Assembly (NCBI GenBank): GCA_947258515.1
Contig: CAMYIO010000055.1
Span: forward strand, 1-39,109
Direction of reading: 5' to 3'
DNA: 39,109 nt
From: an uncultured Ectothiorhodospiraceae bacterium
GTDB taxonomy: Bacteria; Pseudomonadota; Gammaproteobacteria; UBA9214
Part shown: piece after piece, positions 26,330 through 36,720 of the stretch
Layout: the number at the start of each line of letters is the position of its first letter
Numbering within the stretch: the stretch's first letter is position 1
Program-made: the position numbers and the translations under genes
The notes under the pieces: generated by a model
Told to the model about the DNA's origin: nothing
Seen by the model: the letters and a program-made list of their open reading frames with translations, nothing else
Databases searched by the model: none

Positions 26330-27208
26330 ATGTCATTGTGGAAAGAAATTGCTGCTGATATTGCAGCTGCCACCGGTCAGCAGTCAGATCTTCGACAACA
26401 GGGTGCAGTGGGTGGTGGCTGCATCAACCAGGCGCAGCGGGTTCGCTTTGGCGGGACGGATTACTTTGTAAAATACAACAGTGCCAGCAAGGTCGATATG
26501 TTTGCGGCGGAAGCCGACGGCCTGAATGAACTACGCCAGTGTACGGCACTGCACATCCCGGCACCGCTGTGCTACGGAAATAATGACAAGTCGGCCTGGC
26601 TGGTGATGGAAAACCTGTCACTGGGTGGCCGCGGCGATCCGGCGGTGCTGGGTGAGGGGCTGGCGGCGATGCACCGGACTACCCGTGATCAATACGGCTG
26701 GTACCGGGCCAATACCATTGGTTCGACGCCGCAGGATAATAGCTGCTGCGATGACTGGATCGAATTCTGGCAGCAGTACCGTTTGCAGTTTCAGCTGGAT
26801 CTCGCGGCACGCAAGGGGGCCGGCGGACGGTTGCAGTCACAGGGTGAGAGACTGTTGTTGGAATTACCGGCTTTTTTTGACGGCTATGTGCCGGAGGCAT
26901 CACTGTTGCATGGCGATCTATGGTCGGGCAATTATGCCTACCTGCAATCAGGCGAACCGACCCTCTTTGACCCGGCGGTGTATTACGGTGATCGTGAGGC
27001 CGACCTGGCCATGACGGAGTTGTTTGGCGGTTTCGGTGCAGACTTCTACAGCGCCTATAACAATGCCTGGCCACTCGACAGTGGTTACCGCACCCGCAAG
27101 ACCCTCTACAACCTGTACCACATCCTGAACCACTTCAACATGTTCGGCGGTGGCTACCTGGGCCAGGCACAGGCAATGATGGATTCGCTGTTGAGCGAGC
27201 TGCGTTAG
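26330..27208 (+). CDS. Fructosamine-kinase-like phosphotransferase (YniA family)
   Basis: A 292-residue protein kinase-like enzyme of the fructosamine/ketosamine-3-kinase family. Visible features are the GGGCINQAQRV start with the nucleotide-binding lysine in YFVKYN, the LVMENL hinge, the catalytic LHGDLWSGN (Asp near residue 195) and the metal-binding DPAVYYGDREADLAM (about 215-229). The family phosphorylates sugars attached to amines and is thought to help repair glycated proteins; E. coli YniA is a relative. It is third in a row after the exonuclease and probably co-transcribed. A palindromic repeat follows. Confidence 0.9.
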   Translation: MSLWKEIAADIAAATGQQSDLRQQGAVGGGCINQAQRVRFGGTDYFVKYNSASKVDMFAAEADGLNELRQCTALHIPAPLCYGNNDKSAWLVMENLSLGGRGDPAVLGEGLAAMHRTTRDQYGWYRANTIGSTPQDNSCCDDWIEFWQQYRLQFQLDLAARKGAGGRLQSQGERLLLELPAFFDGYVPEASLLHGDLWSGNYAYLQSGEPTLFDPAVYYGDREADLAMTELFGGFGADFYSAYNNAWPLDSGYRTRKTLYNLYHILNHFNMFGGGYLGQAQAMMDSLLSELR

Positions 27209-27260
27209 GACTGCTCTGCTACCGTGCGTCATCCAGGCTACAAGCTAAACCAGGTTTTTT

Positions 27261-27321
27261 GCAGGAGCGGATCGCATCCGCGACTGGTGTAGCACCACAT
27301 TCGCGGATGCGATCCGCTCCT
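27261..27321. repeat. GCAGGAGCGG palindrome, copy 3
   Basis: Two 21-base arms (27263-27283 and 27301-27321) are perfectly inverted around a 17-base loop. The outer part of the arms is AGGAGCGGATCGCATCCGCG, the same family as copies at 8998 and 18810. It lies after the fructosamine-kinase-like gene and just before palindromic repeat copy C, so two repeat families are stacked in 200 bases. Confidence 0.9.
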
Positions 27322-27337
27322 ACAATTTATTTTGTCT

Positions 27338-27452
27338 TAGGGAGCCTCTGATGTGTCGTCATTGCGAGGAACAAAGTTACGAAGCAATCTGTAACTCGTT
27401 GATTCACTGGTTACGAGATTGCTTCGCTTCGCTCGCAATGACGGGCTACATG
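27338..27452. repeat. Palindromic repeat, copy C (complete), at the hemE break
   Basis: Complete copy of the repeat seen at 1-102 and 941-1003, on the opposite strand. Arms CGTCATTGCGAGG...GAAGCAATCTG and GAGATTGCTTCG...CGCAATGACG flank the centre GATTCACTGG. The left end carries AGGGAGCCTCTGAT, the complement of the tail in copies A and B. The right end GAATTAATCAGA runs directly into hemE and supplies its stop codon. Confidence 0.9.
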
Positions 27453-27458
27453 AATTAA

Positions 27459-28319
27459 TCAGACGCGATCACCGACGCGCTTGCGGGCCATGGCGAGATC
27501 AGTGGACCAGTCCAGTCCCAGCGCATCGGCACCGGTATCCGCCATGATCTCCAGCCACTGGCAGCCGCCCTTGGTGAACAGCACCACGGGTACCTGTTGG
27601 CCGTCTGACTCGCGTGTCAGGCCGGCAACAATCCTTTGCATGTACTGCAGCGAGAAGTCGCGGTAATCATCAGGTGTCAGCACACCGCCCCAGGTATCAA
27701 AGATCATGACGGCCTGGGCGCCGGCGGCAATCTGGGCATTCAGGTAGCTGGTGACAGCCGTCGCAACGGTTTCAAGCAACTGGTGTAGCACGCGGGGTTC
27801 GCTGTAGAGCATGCCCTTGACGTGCGAGAAGGTTTTCGTGGAACTGCCCTCGACCATGTAGGTGGCCAGTGTCCACGGGCTGCCGGAGAAACCGATCAGC
27901 GGCACGCGATTATCGAGCGACTGGCGAATCAGGCGCACCGCATCCATGACATATCGCAGCTCGGTTTCCGGGTCCGGGACGCCCAGTGCATTGACATCGG
28001 CAGCCGAGCGTACGGGTTTCTTAAAGCGCGGGCCTTCTCCTTCCTCGAAGTACAGACCGAGTCCCATGGCGTCGGGAATGGTGAGGATGTCGGAAAACAG
28101 AATGGCCGCGTCCAGTGGAAATCGTTCGAGTGGTTGTAGTGTGACCTCGCAGGCAAGCTCCGGGTTGGTGCACAGGGCCATGAAGCTGCCGGCTTGTTTG
28201 CGGACCCTGAGGTATTCCGGGAGGTAGCGTCCTGCCTGGCGCATCATCCATACAGGGGTGACGTCTACCGGTTGGCGCAGCAGGGCGCGGATGAGTCGGT
28301 CGTTTTGGAGTGGTTGCAT
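27459..28319 (-). pseudogene. hemE: Uroporphyrinogen decarboxylase, 3'-truncated at a repeat
   Basis: HemE converts uroporphyrinogen III to coproporphyrinogen III in heme synthesis. The first 286 residues match well: [23 protein letters not shown] (substrate-binding loop, residues 15-37), [33 protein letters not shown] and [12 protein letters not shown]. Intact HemE is about 354 residues; here the protein stops after ARKRVGDRV, where relatives continue with ALQGNMDP and later a conserved NLGHGI. About 68 C-terminal residues are missing, the stop comes from the tail of repeat copy C, and the lost part is not found in the 250 bases beyond. The product is probably inactive, so an intact copy elsewhere, loss of the pathway step, or an assembly join at the repeat must be considered. 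Its position after gltD is the normal gammaproteobacterial one. Confidence 0.85.
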
Positions 28320-28414
28320 GGGGGGTATTGTATGCGGGGGAGGGTGTTTTCGTAAGTGGCGATTTTTACTGTAAGGGTTGTCTTTGTTTGTTGTGGTTTT
28401 TTATTCGTTTATTT

Positions 28415-28755
28415 CGCCCATTTGGGCGAGATACTTTTCTTTGCTCCGCCAAAGAAAAGTATCCAAAAGAAAGGCGATCCCGGAGGCTTGCCCGCTACGC
28501 GGGTCCCCTGCGCTTCTCGTAAAGCCCGGCGCTCGCGCAACTCGCTACGCTCAAACAGGCGACCGCAGCTAATCCGGGATCAGGCGCGCACCCTGTTTGA
28601 GCGAATCGAGCAGAGCGAGATCGCGAGTTGTGCGCGCCCCCGGATTGGCGAGGAACGGAAGGAATCGGCGCCAGCCGATGAGTGCACCGGGGTGCCCTTC
28701 TCTTTGGGTACTTTCTCTTGGGCACTCAAGAGAAAGTACCTCGCCCTTCAGGGCG
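28415..28755. repeat. 341-bp nested palindromic element between gltD and hemE
   Basis: Each end has the same two-hairpin design. Left: CGCCC-4-GGGCG (28415-28428), then a perfect 14-bp stem GATACTTTTCTTTG with a 6-base loop (28430-28463). Right: a perfect 14-bp stem GGTACTTTCTCTTG with a 6-base loop (28707-28740), then CGCCC-4-GGGCG (28742-28755). Internal segments are also inverted: CGCTCAAACAGG near 28548 against CCTGTTTGAGCG near 28592, AATCCGGG against CCCGGATT. ORFs here are by-products of the repeat. It resembles a long element with AAAGAAAAGTA-type ends that I recall from other proteobacteria. Confidence 0.8.
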
Positions 28756-28859
28756 AAACATGAAGTCAAATAAGCAGCTCGTGCTTCAGGGCGAAACATG
28801 AAGTCAAAAAAGCAGCTCGTGCTTCAGGGTGAAATAGGAAGGTAAAAGAAGCACCCCCG
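28746..28859. repeat. 38-bp tandem repeats (two full, one diverged)
   Basis: Units start at 28746, 28784 and 28822 with CTTCAGGGCGAAACATGAAG; the first two differ by one base, the third is diverged. The first unit begins inside the right hairpin of the palindromic element. GTACCTCGCCC...GGGCGAAA from 28736-28758 recurs exactly at 28898-28920. There are no spacers, so this is not CRISPR. Confidence 0.8.
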
Positions 28860-28949
28860 CGTGAGAGGGCGAAACAAGCAGGTGATATAAAGAGCGAGTA
28901 CCTCGCCCTTCAGGGCGAAATCAGAGGATAACAATAAATCCTGCAGATG

Positions 28950-30392
28950 CTAGCGGGGTAATTCAGAACTACCCATCAAATATTCATCCACTGCCCGTGC
29001 GCACTGGCGCCCTTCACGGATCGCCCACACGACCAGCGACTGCCCGCGACGCATATCACCGGCGGAGAATACCTTGTCGATGGACGTCTGGTACTGCTCG
29101 GTATCGGCCTGCACATTGCCACGTGGATCGAGTTCCACGCCGAGCTCTTTCAGCATGCCCTCGTGTACCGGGTGTACAAAACCCATTGCCAGCAGTACCA
29201 GGTCGGCTTTCAGCTGAAATTCGCTGCCAGGGATCTCTTCCATTTGCCACTGGCCGTTGTCTCCCTGTTTCCAGTCAAGGCGTACACAGTTGATGGCGGT
29301 AACCTTGCCCTTTTCTCCCTCAATGGACTTGGTGGCGACCGACCACTCACGGACGGCACCTTCATCCTGGGAACTGGAGGTGCGCATCTTGTTGGGCCAG
29401 TTCGGCCAGGTCAGTCCCTTGTTTTCCTTTTCCGGGGGCTGCGGGAGAATTTCCAGTTGCGTAACAGACAGTGCGTTCTGCCGGAATGAGGTGCCAATAC
29501 AGTCCGAGCCGGTATCACCACCGCCGATGACGATCACCTGCTTGCCTTTTGCCGTGATCGATGCGATATCGTCAATGAGGTCCCCGGCGTTGCGCTTGTT
29601 CTGTTGCGGCAAGAAGCTCATGGCGAAATGTACGCCATCCAGATCCCGGCCTGGTACCTCGAGGTCTCGGCTGTGTTCGGAACCGCCGGTCAGGACCATG
29701 GCATCAAACCGGTCGAGTAAATCCTTTGCTGCCTTGGTGACGCCGATGTCAGTGTCGGTGTGGAACTTGACGCCTTCCGCCTGCATCTGGGCAATGCGGC
29801 GGTCGATGATGTGTTTTTCCATCTTGAAGTCAGGTATGCCGTAGCGCAGCAGTCCGCCGATGCGGTCGTTCTTCTCGTAGAGTTCCACTTCGTGCCCGGC
29901 GCGCGCCAGTTGTTGTGCACAGGCCATGCCGGCAGGCCCGGAACCGACAACGGCAACCCGTTTGCCACTCTTGTGTTCCGCGATCTGTGGCTGGATCCAG
30001 CCCTGTTCCCAGCCCTTGTCGACAATCGCACACTCGATCGTCTTGATGGTGACCGGGTTGTCATCGATATTTAGCGTGCAGGCGGCCTCGCAGGGTGCCG
30101 GGCAGATGCGGCCGGTAAATTCCGGGAAGTTGTTGGTTGAATGCAGTACCTGCAAGGCTTGCTGCCAGTCGCCCCGGTACACCAGGTCATTCCAGTCCGG
30201 AATGATGTTGTTTACCGGACAGCCCTGGTGGCAAAAGGGAATGCCACAGTCCATGCAACGCGCACCTTGCTGGCCCAGTTCGCTTTCCTGCAGCGGGATG
30301 ACGAATTCCTTGTAATGCTGGACACGGTCTGCAGCCGGTGCATAGGTGCGCTCAAAGCGTTCGAATTCCAGAAAACCGGTGGGCTTACCCAT
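28950..30392 (-). CDS. gltD: Glutamate synthase (NADPH) small subunit
   Basis: The 480-residue beta subunit that passes electrons from NADPH to the large subunit. N-terminal cysteines for two 4Fe-4S clusters are visible ([20 protein letters not shown], then CPAPCEAAC). The FAD-binding motif [19 protein letters not shown] (about residues 149-167) and the NADPH-binding [11 protein letters not shown] are present, with a final FAD motif near [18 protein letters not shown]. Length is normal. It follows gltB with a gap of 2 bases, so the two are one operon. Confidence 0.96.
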   Translation of the reverse strand: MGKPTGFLEFERFERTYAPAADRVQHYKEFVIPLQESELGQQGARCMDCGIPFCHQGCPVNNIIPDWNDLVYRGDWQQALQVLHSTNNFPEFTGRICPAPCEAACTLNIDDNPVTIKTIECAIVDKGWEQGWIQPQIAEHKSGKRVAVVGSGPAGMACAQQLARAGHEVELYEKNDRIGGLLRYGIPDFKMEKHIIDRRIAQMQAEGVKFHTDTDIGVTKAAKDLLDRFDAMVLTGGSEHSRDLEVPGRDLDGVHFAMSFLPQQNKRNAGDLIDDIASITAKGKQVIVIGGGDTGSDCIGTSFRQNALSVTQLEILPQPPEKENKGLTWPNWPNKMRTSSSQDEGAVREWSVATKSIEGEKGKVTAINCVRLDWKQGDNGQWQMEEIPGSEFQLKADLVLLAMGFVHPVHEGMLKELGVELDPRGNVQADTEQYQTSIDKVFSAGDMRRGQSLVVWAIREGRQCARAVDEYLMGSSELPR

Positions 30393-30394
30393 GC

Positions 30395-33300
30395 CTAGTG
30401 TCCTCCCTTGGCAGCGTACGAGGTGGCTGTTTGGGCAGCCTGCATGTCCTGCAGGGCGCGCCGGTAGTCAACCGGCATGACCTTGACGAATTTCGGTAAA
30501 TACTCATCCCAGTTATCCATGATGGTGCGGCCACGCGCACTGTCGGTATAGTGCACGTGTCTCTCAATTAGCCGGTGCAGGCGCAAGGCGTCGTAGCGGG
30601 TCATATCGTGACTGACATCGACGCGTCCGTGGGTCTCCATGTCACCGCCCTGGTGGTCCAGTTTTTCCAGCGCCTCGTCTTCCGCCGGGATCGGTTCCAG
30701 TTCCACCATGGCCAGGTTGCAGCGCTGGTTGAAATCACCGCGTTCGTCAAGCACGTAGGCAATACCACCGCTCATGCCGGCGGCGAAGTTGCGCCCTGAT
30801 TCCCCGAGTACCACGACGACACCGCCTGTCATGTATTCGCAACCATGATCACCGACGCCCTCGACAACCGCGGTTGCGCCGGAGTTGCGCACCGCGAAGC
30901 GTTCACCGGCGACGCCGCGGAAATAACATTCACCACTGATGGCGCCGTACAGGACCGTGTTGCCGACGATGATGTTTTCCTCGGCAACGATGGGTGTCGC
31001 GGCGGGTGGGTAGACCACCAGGCGGCCGCCGCTGAGGCCCTTGCCGACATAGTCGTTACCTTCGCCGATCAGTTCAATGCTGACGCCGTGCGTTGTGAAG
31101 GCACCAAGACTCTGACCCGCAATGCCACGCAGGGTAATACTGATGGTGTCTTCTGGCAGGCCGCTATGACCATAGCGGCTCGCGACCTGGCCGGACAGCA
31201 TGGCGCCGACTGTACGGTTGGTATTGCGTACCGGCAGGTCGATTTTTACCGGTGTCCTGTTGTCGAGCGCAGCCTGTGACAGTCTGATCAATTCGTTATC
31301 GAGCGCCTTGTCGAGTCCGTGATCCTGTTTATCGGTGTGATAGATTCCGACGCCGGGCCCTGCTTCAGGTTTGTGCAGGATGCGTGAGAAGTCCAGTCCC
31401 CGGGCCTTCCAGTGATCGATGGCCTTGCGCATGTTGAGGCGCTGCGACTGGCCGATCATGTCATCGAATTTGCGGAAGCCCAGTTGTGCCATCAGTTCCC
31501 TGATTTCCTCGGCGACGAAGAAGAAATAGTTCACCACGTGTTCCGGCTTGCCGGTGAAACGCTTGCGCAGCTCCGGGTCCTGTGTGGCCACACCGACCGG
31601 GCAGGTGTTGAGGTGACACTTGCGCATCATGATGCAGCCTTCGACGATCAGGGGTGCGGTGGCAAAACCGAACTCGTCGGCACCAAGTAATGCGCCGACA
31701 ATGACATCGCGTCCGGTGCGCATGCCGCCGTCGACCTGAACGGCGATGCGGCTGCGCAGGTTGTTCAGCACCAGCGTCTGGTGGGTCTCGGCAAGACCGA
31801 TTTCCCAGGGCGAACCGGCGTGCTTGATGGATGTCAGCGGGCTGGCACCGGTGCCACCGTCAAAACCTGCAATGGTGACATGGTCGGCATGTGCCTTGGA
31901 GACACCGGCGGCAACCGTACCCACGCCCACCTCGGCGACCAGCTTGACACTGATGTCGGCTTGCGGATTGACGTTTTTCAGGTCGTGGATGAGCTGCGCC
32001 AGGTCTTCGATGGAGTAGATGTCGTGATGCGGTGGCGGCGATATCAGGCCGACACCGGGGGTCGAGTGGCGTACCTGTGCAATGGTGGCGTCCACCTTGT
32101 GCCCCGGCAGCTGTCCACCTTCACCGGGCTTGGCTCCCTGGGCCATCTTGATCTGGATAACATCGGCATTGACCAGGTATTCCGCGGTGACACCAAAGCG
32201 GCCGGAAGCGACCTGCTTGATGGCCGAGCGTTTAGAATCACCGTTGTCCAGCGGCTTGAAACGCTCCGGCTGTTCACCCCCTTCGCCGGTGTTGGACTTG
32301 CCGCCAATGCGGTTCATGGCAACGGCCAGTGTAGAGTGGGCCTCGTAGGAGATGGAGCCGAATGACATGGCGCCGGTGGAGAAGCGCTTGACGATTTCCT
32401 TCGCCGCTTCGACCTCGTCCAGCGGCACGGGCGCGTTACTGAAGTTGAATTCGAACAGTCCGCGCAGGTTCAGCAGGCGCTTGTTCTGGTCATTTACCAG
32501 CTGTGCAAATTCCCGGAAGGTGCCTGCATCGTTGGCACGGGTAGCGTGCTGCAGCTTTGAGATGGTGTCGGGTGTCCACATGTGGTCCTCGCCACGCATG
32601 CGGAAGGCATAGTCACCGCCCACGTCGAGACTGTTTCGATAGATCGGTGCATCGCTGTAGGCATCACGGTGCCAGCGCACGGTTTCAGCGGCAATCTGCT
32701 GCAGGCCAATGCCTTCAATGGTCGTTGCCGTTCCCGTGAAATACTTGTCTATAAACGCTGAATTGAGACCCACGGCATCAAAAATCTGTGCGCCGCAATA
32801 GGACTGGTAGGTGGAAATGCCCATCTTCGACATGACCTTGAACAGTCCCTTGCCAATGGCCTTGATATAACGCTTCTGGATTTCATGCTCATCCAGTTTT
32901 TCCTGTAACTGCCCACGAATGGAGACCAGTGTTTCAAAGGCGAGGTATGGGTTGATAGCTTCAGCCCCGTAACCGGCAAGAGTCGCGAACTGGTGTACCT
33001 CGCGCGCGGCGCCGGTTTCTACTACCAGGCCGGAAGCGGTACGCAAACCGGTGCGGACCAGGTGATGATGGACTGCAGATGTTGCCAGTAGCGCAGGGAT
33101 GGCAATGTGATCGATATCGGTACCACGGTCAGACAGGATCAGGATGTTGAAGCCTTCGCCTACCGCCTGTTCGGCCTGCCGGCAGACGGCCTCCAGTGCA
33201 GACTCCATCCCGTCAGCACCCTCTGTGGCCGGATAGCAGATATCAATGGTGCGGGTCCGGAAGGCACCTGCGGTGTGGTCTTCGATGTGGCGGATGCGTT

Positions 33301-35035
33301 CGATGTCAGTATTGCTCAGGACCGGCTGACTGACTTCCAGACGCATGTGTTCGCCGGCGGATTCATGACCCAGCAGGTTGGGGCGCGGTCCGATCAGTGA
33401 GACCAGCGACATCACCAGTTCTTCGCGGATCGGGTCGATGGGCGGATTGGTGACCTGTGCGAAGTTCTGCTTGAAGTAATTCGCCAGCGGCTTGGACTTG
33501 TTCGAGAGTACGGCTACCGGGTTGTCTGCGCCCATGGAGCCGATGGCTTCCTGTCCGGTTGCCGCCATCGGTGTCATCAGGAACTTGACATCTTCCTGTG
33601 TGTAGCCAAAGGCCTGCTGTCGGTCGAGCAGGGTGTCTTCATCCGGTGCCATCGGGCTTATTTCACCCGGCAGGTTGTGCAGACGTATCTGTGTTTTCTG
33701 TAGCCATTCCCGGTAGGGCTTGCTGTTCGCCAGGTTGTCCTTGAGTTCCACATCATCGATGATGCGCCCCAGCTCCATGTCGATGAGGAACATCTTGCCG
33801 GGTTGCAGCCGCCATTTCTTGACGATGCGTTCTTCCGGGATGTCCAGCACGCCCATTTCCGAGGCCATCACGACCAGGTCATCACTGGTAATCAGATAGC
33901 GCGCCGGGCGCAGGCCGTTTCGGTCCAGGGTGGCGCCAATCTGGCGGCCATCGGTAAAGGCCACGGCGGCCGGACCATCCCAGGGCTCCATGACGGCGGC
34001 ATGGTACTCGTAAAATGCGTGGCGTTTTTCATCCATCAGCGGGTTGCCGGCCCAGGCTTCCGGGATCAGCAGCATCATGGCATGTGCCATGGAATAGCCA
34101 CCGGTCACCAGCAGCTCCAGTGCGTTGTCAAAGCAGGAGGAGTCTGACTGACCTTCGGCGATCAGTGGCCAGAGTTTTTGCAGGTCATCGCCAAACAGTA
34201 CGGAGGCCATTGTGTGGCGGCGGGCATTCATCCAGTTGATATTGCCGCGCAAGGTATTGATCTCGCCGTTATGCGCGATCATACGAAACGGGTGGGCAAG
34301 ATCCCACGAGGGAAAGGTGTTGGTCGAGAAACGCTGGTGTACCAGTGCCAGTGCCGTGGTGATACGCGCATCATTCAGGTCCGCGTAGTAGCTGTTGACC
34401 TGGTTGGCCAGCAGCATGCCCTTGTAACACAGCGTGCGTGCTGACATGGACGGCACGTAGAAACAATTACTGCCATCGAGTCCCGACTCGCGGATCGCGT
34501 TTTCAACACGCTTGCGGATGATGAAAAGTTTGCGTTCAAAATCATCCGTTGTCGGGCAGTTGTTACCGCGGCTGATAAAAACCTGGCGGATAACCGGCTC
34601 AACCAGCTTAACACTTTCACCAAGGCCGGTATTGTTCGTCGGAACATCGCGCCAGCCAAGCAGGTGCTGGCCTTCTTCGATGAGCGTTTGCTCGATCAGT
34701 CGTTCGCAATGGCTGCGTGTGGCCTGCGGTTGAGGCAGGAACAGCATGCCGACGCCATAATTGCCCGGCTCCGGCAATTTGATCCCGAGTGCAGCGCATT
34801 CATCGCGCAGAAATTCATGCGGAATCTGTATCAGCAACCCGGCACCATCGCCGGCGTGCGGGTCGGCGCCAACTGCACCGCGGTGGGTCAGGTTTTCCAG
34901 GATACGCAGGCCCTGCTGGACAATTTCATGGCTTTTGCGGCCTTTGACGTTGGCGACAAATCCGACACCACAGGCGTCATGTTCATTGGCAGGGTCATAC
35001 AGGCCCTGTATTGGAGGCAGTGTGCCAGTGATCAT
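30395..35035 (-). CDS. gltB: Glutamate synthase (NADPH) large subunit
   Basis: The 1546-residue alpha subunit makes two glutamates from glutamine and 2-oxoglutarate. The class II amidotransferase domain starts at Cys22 (EHDACGVGF), so about 21 residues are probably removed to expose the nucleophile. The central domain is followed by the FMN-binding synthase domain ([10 protein letters not shown]..., [15 protein letters not shown]) with the 3Fe-4S cysteines in [13 protein letters not shown]. The C-terminal GXGXG beta-helix domain ([25 protein letters not shown]) is complete. gltBD sits in the usual place between the aro-dgt genes and hemE. Confidence 0.97.
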   Translation of the reverse strand: MITGTLPPIQGLYDPANEHDACGVGFVANVKGRKSHEIVQQGLRILENLTHRGAVGADPHAGDGAGLLIQIPHEFLRDECAALGIKLPEPGNYGVGMLFLPQPQATRSHCERLIEQTLIEEGQHLLGWRDVPTNNTGLGESVKLVEPVIRQVFISRGNNCPTTDDFERKLFIIRKRVENAIRESGLDGSNCFYVPSMSARTLCYKGMLLANQVNSYYADLNDARITTALALVHQRFSTNTFPSWDLAHPFRMIAHNGEINTLRGNINWMNARRHTMASVLFGDDLQKLWPLIAEGQSDSSCFDNALELLVTGGYSMAHAMMLLIPEAWAGNPLMDEKRHAFYEYHAAVMEPWDGPAAVAFTDGRQIGATLDRNGLRPARYLITSDDLVVMASEMGVLDIPEERIVKKWRLQPGKMFLIDMELGRIIDDVELKDNLANSKPYREWLQKTQIRLHNLPGEISPMAPDEDTLLDRQQAFGYTQEDVKFLMTPMAATGQEAIGSMGADNPVAVLSNKSKPLANYFKQNFAQVTNPPIDPIREELVMSLVSLIGPRPNLLGHESAGEHMRLEVSQPVLSNTDIERIRHIEDHTAGAFRTRTIDICYPATEGADGMESALEAVCRQAEQAVGEGFNILILSDRGTDIDHIAIPALLATSAVHHHLVRTGLRTASGLVVETGAAREVHQFATLAGYGAEAINPYLAFETLVSIRGQLQEKLDEHEIQKRYIKAIGKGLFKVMSKMGISTYQSYCGAQIFDAVGLNSAFIDKYFTGTATTIEGIGLQQIAAETVRWHRDAYSDAPIYRNSLDVGGDYAFRMRGEDHMWTPDTISKLQHATRANDAGTFREFAQLVNDQNKRLLNLRGLFEFNFSNAPVPLDEVEAAKEIVKRFSTGAMSFGSISYEAHSTLAVAMNRIGGKSNTGEGGEQPERFKPLDNGDSKRSAIKQVASGRFGVTAEYLVNADVIQIKMAQGAKPGEGGQLPGHKVDATIAQVRHSTPGVGLISPPPHHDIYSIEDLAQLIHDLKNVNPQADISVKLVAEVGVGTVAAGVSKAHADHVTIAGFDGGTGASPLTSIKHAGSPWEIGLAETHQTLVLNNLRSRIAVQVDGGMRTGRDVIVGALLGADEFGFATAPLIVEGCIMMRKCHLNTCPVGVATQDPELRKRFTGKPEHVVNYFFFVAEEIRELMAQLGFRKFDDMIGQSQRLNMRKAIDHWKARGLDFSRILHKPEAGPGVGIYHTDKQDHGLDKALDNELIRLSQAALDNRTPVKIDLPVRNTNRTVGAMLSGQVASRYGHSGLPEDTISITLRGIAGQSLGAFTTHGVSIELIGEGNDYVGKGLSGGRLVVYPPAATPIVAEENIIVGNTVLYGAISGECYFRGVAGERFAVRNSGATAVVEGVGDHGCEYMTGGVVVVLGESGRNFAAGMSGGIAYVLDERGDFNQRCNLAMVELEPIPAEDEALEKLDHQGGDMETHGRVDVSHDMTRYDALRLHRLIERHVHYTDSARGRTIMDNWDEYLPKFVKVMPVDYRRALQDMQAAQTATSYAAKGGH

Positions 35036-35218
35036 CGGAAATACCTTTAATTACAGTAAGTTGTAACAATATGGTCCTTGCTGGACTGGCGGGAAACCTG
35101 CGTATACGACCGACAGCCAAAAGGTTAAACAGTATAGCGCCGGACGGCCACTGGTTCAATTTGGACGGGTGTGTTTTTTCCCTTTTACTTCAGGTGGATG
35201 TAAACAGGCTATCTGTCG

Positions 35219-35467
35219 TTATTGCGGCTGCGCCTGCATGAAGACGACACGAAAGCCGCGCTGGATTTGTTCATCACGTATTTTCAGCAGGGCCGACTCG
35301 GCCGCTGCATGGTCCGCAAAGTGCTCACGCTTCACCCGGCCGGAGGCGCCCTGGTAGCCCCATTCACGAATCAGGGTCCAGCCTTCCAGCAGGTCTTCCT
35401 GTAGATGCAAATGGTAGTAGCGAGGTGCCTTGTCACCCTCGGGAGGGATCTGCATGTAGATGCGCAT
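35219..35467 (-). CDS. WGR-domain protein
   Basis: An 82-residue protein that is almost entirely one WGR domain: RYYHLHLQEDLLEGWTLIREWG, then GRVKREHFADHAAAESALLKI and a C-terminal GFRVVF strand. The motif reads WGY rather than WGR. WGR domains bind nucleic acid in PARPs and occur alone in many proteobacteria without known role. The gene lies between dgt and gltB on the same strand; 183 bases with no supported feature separate it from gltB. Confidence 0.85.
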   Translation of the reverse strand: MRIYMQIPPEGDKAPRYYHLHLQEDLLEGWTLIREWGYQGASGRVKREHFADHAAAESALLKIRDEQIQRGFRVVFMQAQPQ

Positions 35468-35547
35468 TGCAATAAATTCGCGGTTACGGGTACGTAGTAT
35501 CGAGTAAAGGGGGGTTACAACGCAGCAAGGTTCTCATTGAGTTCCGT

Positions 35548-36720
35548 TTATAGCGCCGGGTTGAAGGTACGTTCATATTCAGCGATGGCATAGCGGTCTG
35601 TCATCCCGGCGACATAATCGGCAACGGCGCGGGCGCGTCCGTCCCTGCCGTTAACCGATTCAAGCTGATTGACGTGTTGCTGTGCCTCGATCGGCATGAG
35701 ACGCGGATCATCAATATAGGCTTCGAACAGGGCGGTAATGGTGCGCGCCGCCTTTGCGCTCATGCGGTGGACGCGGTAATGACGGTAAAGCCGGGTGCGC
35801 AGAAAGCGCTTCAATTCGAGGTTCTTCTCGCGCATGCTTTCGCTGAATGCAATGAGCGCCCCGTCATGATGACGCACGGCATCACTGTTGTCCGGACTGG
35901 CGCGCTTCAGGTTGACCTGGCTGGTTTCAACAAGGTCAATGACCTGGCAACCTATCAGCCGGCGCACCACTTCATGAATGGTGCGTCGTGGTGCGAGCTG
36001 CGGGTACAGCGATCGTACGGTGTCGTACTGTTCCCTGAACAGTGCGACATCTGCCAGCTCCTCGACGTCTATCAGACCGGATCGCAGGCCGTCATCGACA
36101 TCGTGGCTGTTGTAGGCGATTTCATCGGCGAGATTGGTCAGTTGTGCCTCCAGAGAGGGCTGCCGTTTTTCTATAAAGCGTCGCCCGAGTTCACCCAGTT
36201 TTTCCGCATTTTTCAGCGAGCAGTGCTTGAGTATGCCTTCACGGGTTTCAAACGTGAGGTTCAGGCCGGGGAATTCCGCGTAACGTTCTTCCAGTTCGTC
36301 AATGACGCGCAGTGACTGTAAATTGTGTTCAAAGCCGCCGTAGTATTTCATGCAGGCATTGAGTGCATCCTGGCCCGCATGTCCGAACGGCGTATGGCCA
36401 AGGTCGTGTGCCAGGGCAATGCCTTCAGTCAGGTCTTCATTCACTCGCAAGGCCCGTGCAATCGATCGCGCTACCTGTGCAACTTCTATCGAATGTGTCA
36501 AGCGGGTGCGAAACAGGTCGCCTTCATGGTTGACGAATACCTGGGTTTTATATTCCAGGCGGCGGAAGGCGGCCGAGTGAATGATACGGTCGCGGTCACG
36601 CTGGTATTCACTGCGATAGGCCGGTGCGGGTTCGGCATGCTGGCGGCCCCTGGTGCCGGCGGGATTGGCGGCATAGGGTGCAAGCATGCTGCCATGATCG
36701 GTTGCCGCCGGCGTGTTCAA
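35548..36720 (-). CDS. dgt: Deoxyguanosinetriphosphate triphosphohydrolase-like HD protein
   Basis: HD-domain dNTPase. The core reads [30 protein letters not shown], then the HD motif [20 protein letters not shown] (about residues 103-122), [11 protein letters not shown] and a later [14 protein letters not shown], which completes the metal site. It hydrolyses dNTPs to deoxynucleoside and triphosphate. The frame starts with TTG at 36720, overlapping the aroB stop; an ATG at 36687 (MLAPYA) is an alternative start that still retains all conserved residues. Overlap with aroB suggests a shared transcript. Confidence 0.93.
   Translation of the reverse strand: MNTPAATDHGSMLAPYAANPAGTRGRQHAEPAPAYRSEYQRDRDRIIHSAAFRRLEYKTQVFVNHEGDLFRTRLTHSIEVAQVARSIARALRVNEDLTEGIALAHDLGHTPFGHAGQDALNACMKYYGGFEHNLQSLRVIDELEERYAEFPGLNLTFETREGILKHCSLKNAEKLGELGRRFIEKRQPSLEAQLTNLADEIAYNSHDVDDGLRSGLIDVEELADVALFREQYDTVRSLYPQLAPRRTIHEVVRRLIGCQVIDLVETSQVNLKRASPDNSDAVRHHDGALIAFSESMREKNLELKRFLRTRLYRHYRVHRMSAKAARTITALFEAYIDDPRLMPIEAQQHVNQLESVNGRDGRARAVADYVAGMTDRYAIAEYERTFNPAL

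Noticed and set aside
28310-28799. Several ORFs of 60-135 aa on both strands in the 28.4 kb palindromic element
   Set aside because: They arise from a GC-rich palindrome and overlap each other in all frames; Arg/Ser-rich, low-complexity products without family.
28746-28920. CRISPR-like array
   Set aside because: The units follow one another without spacers (period 38 equals unit length), and there are no cas genes.
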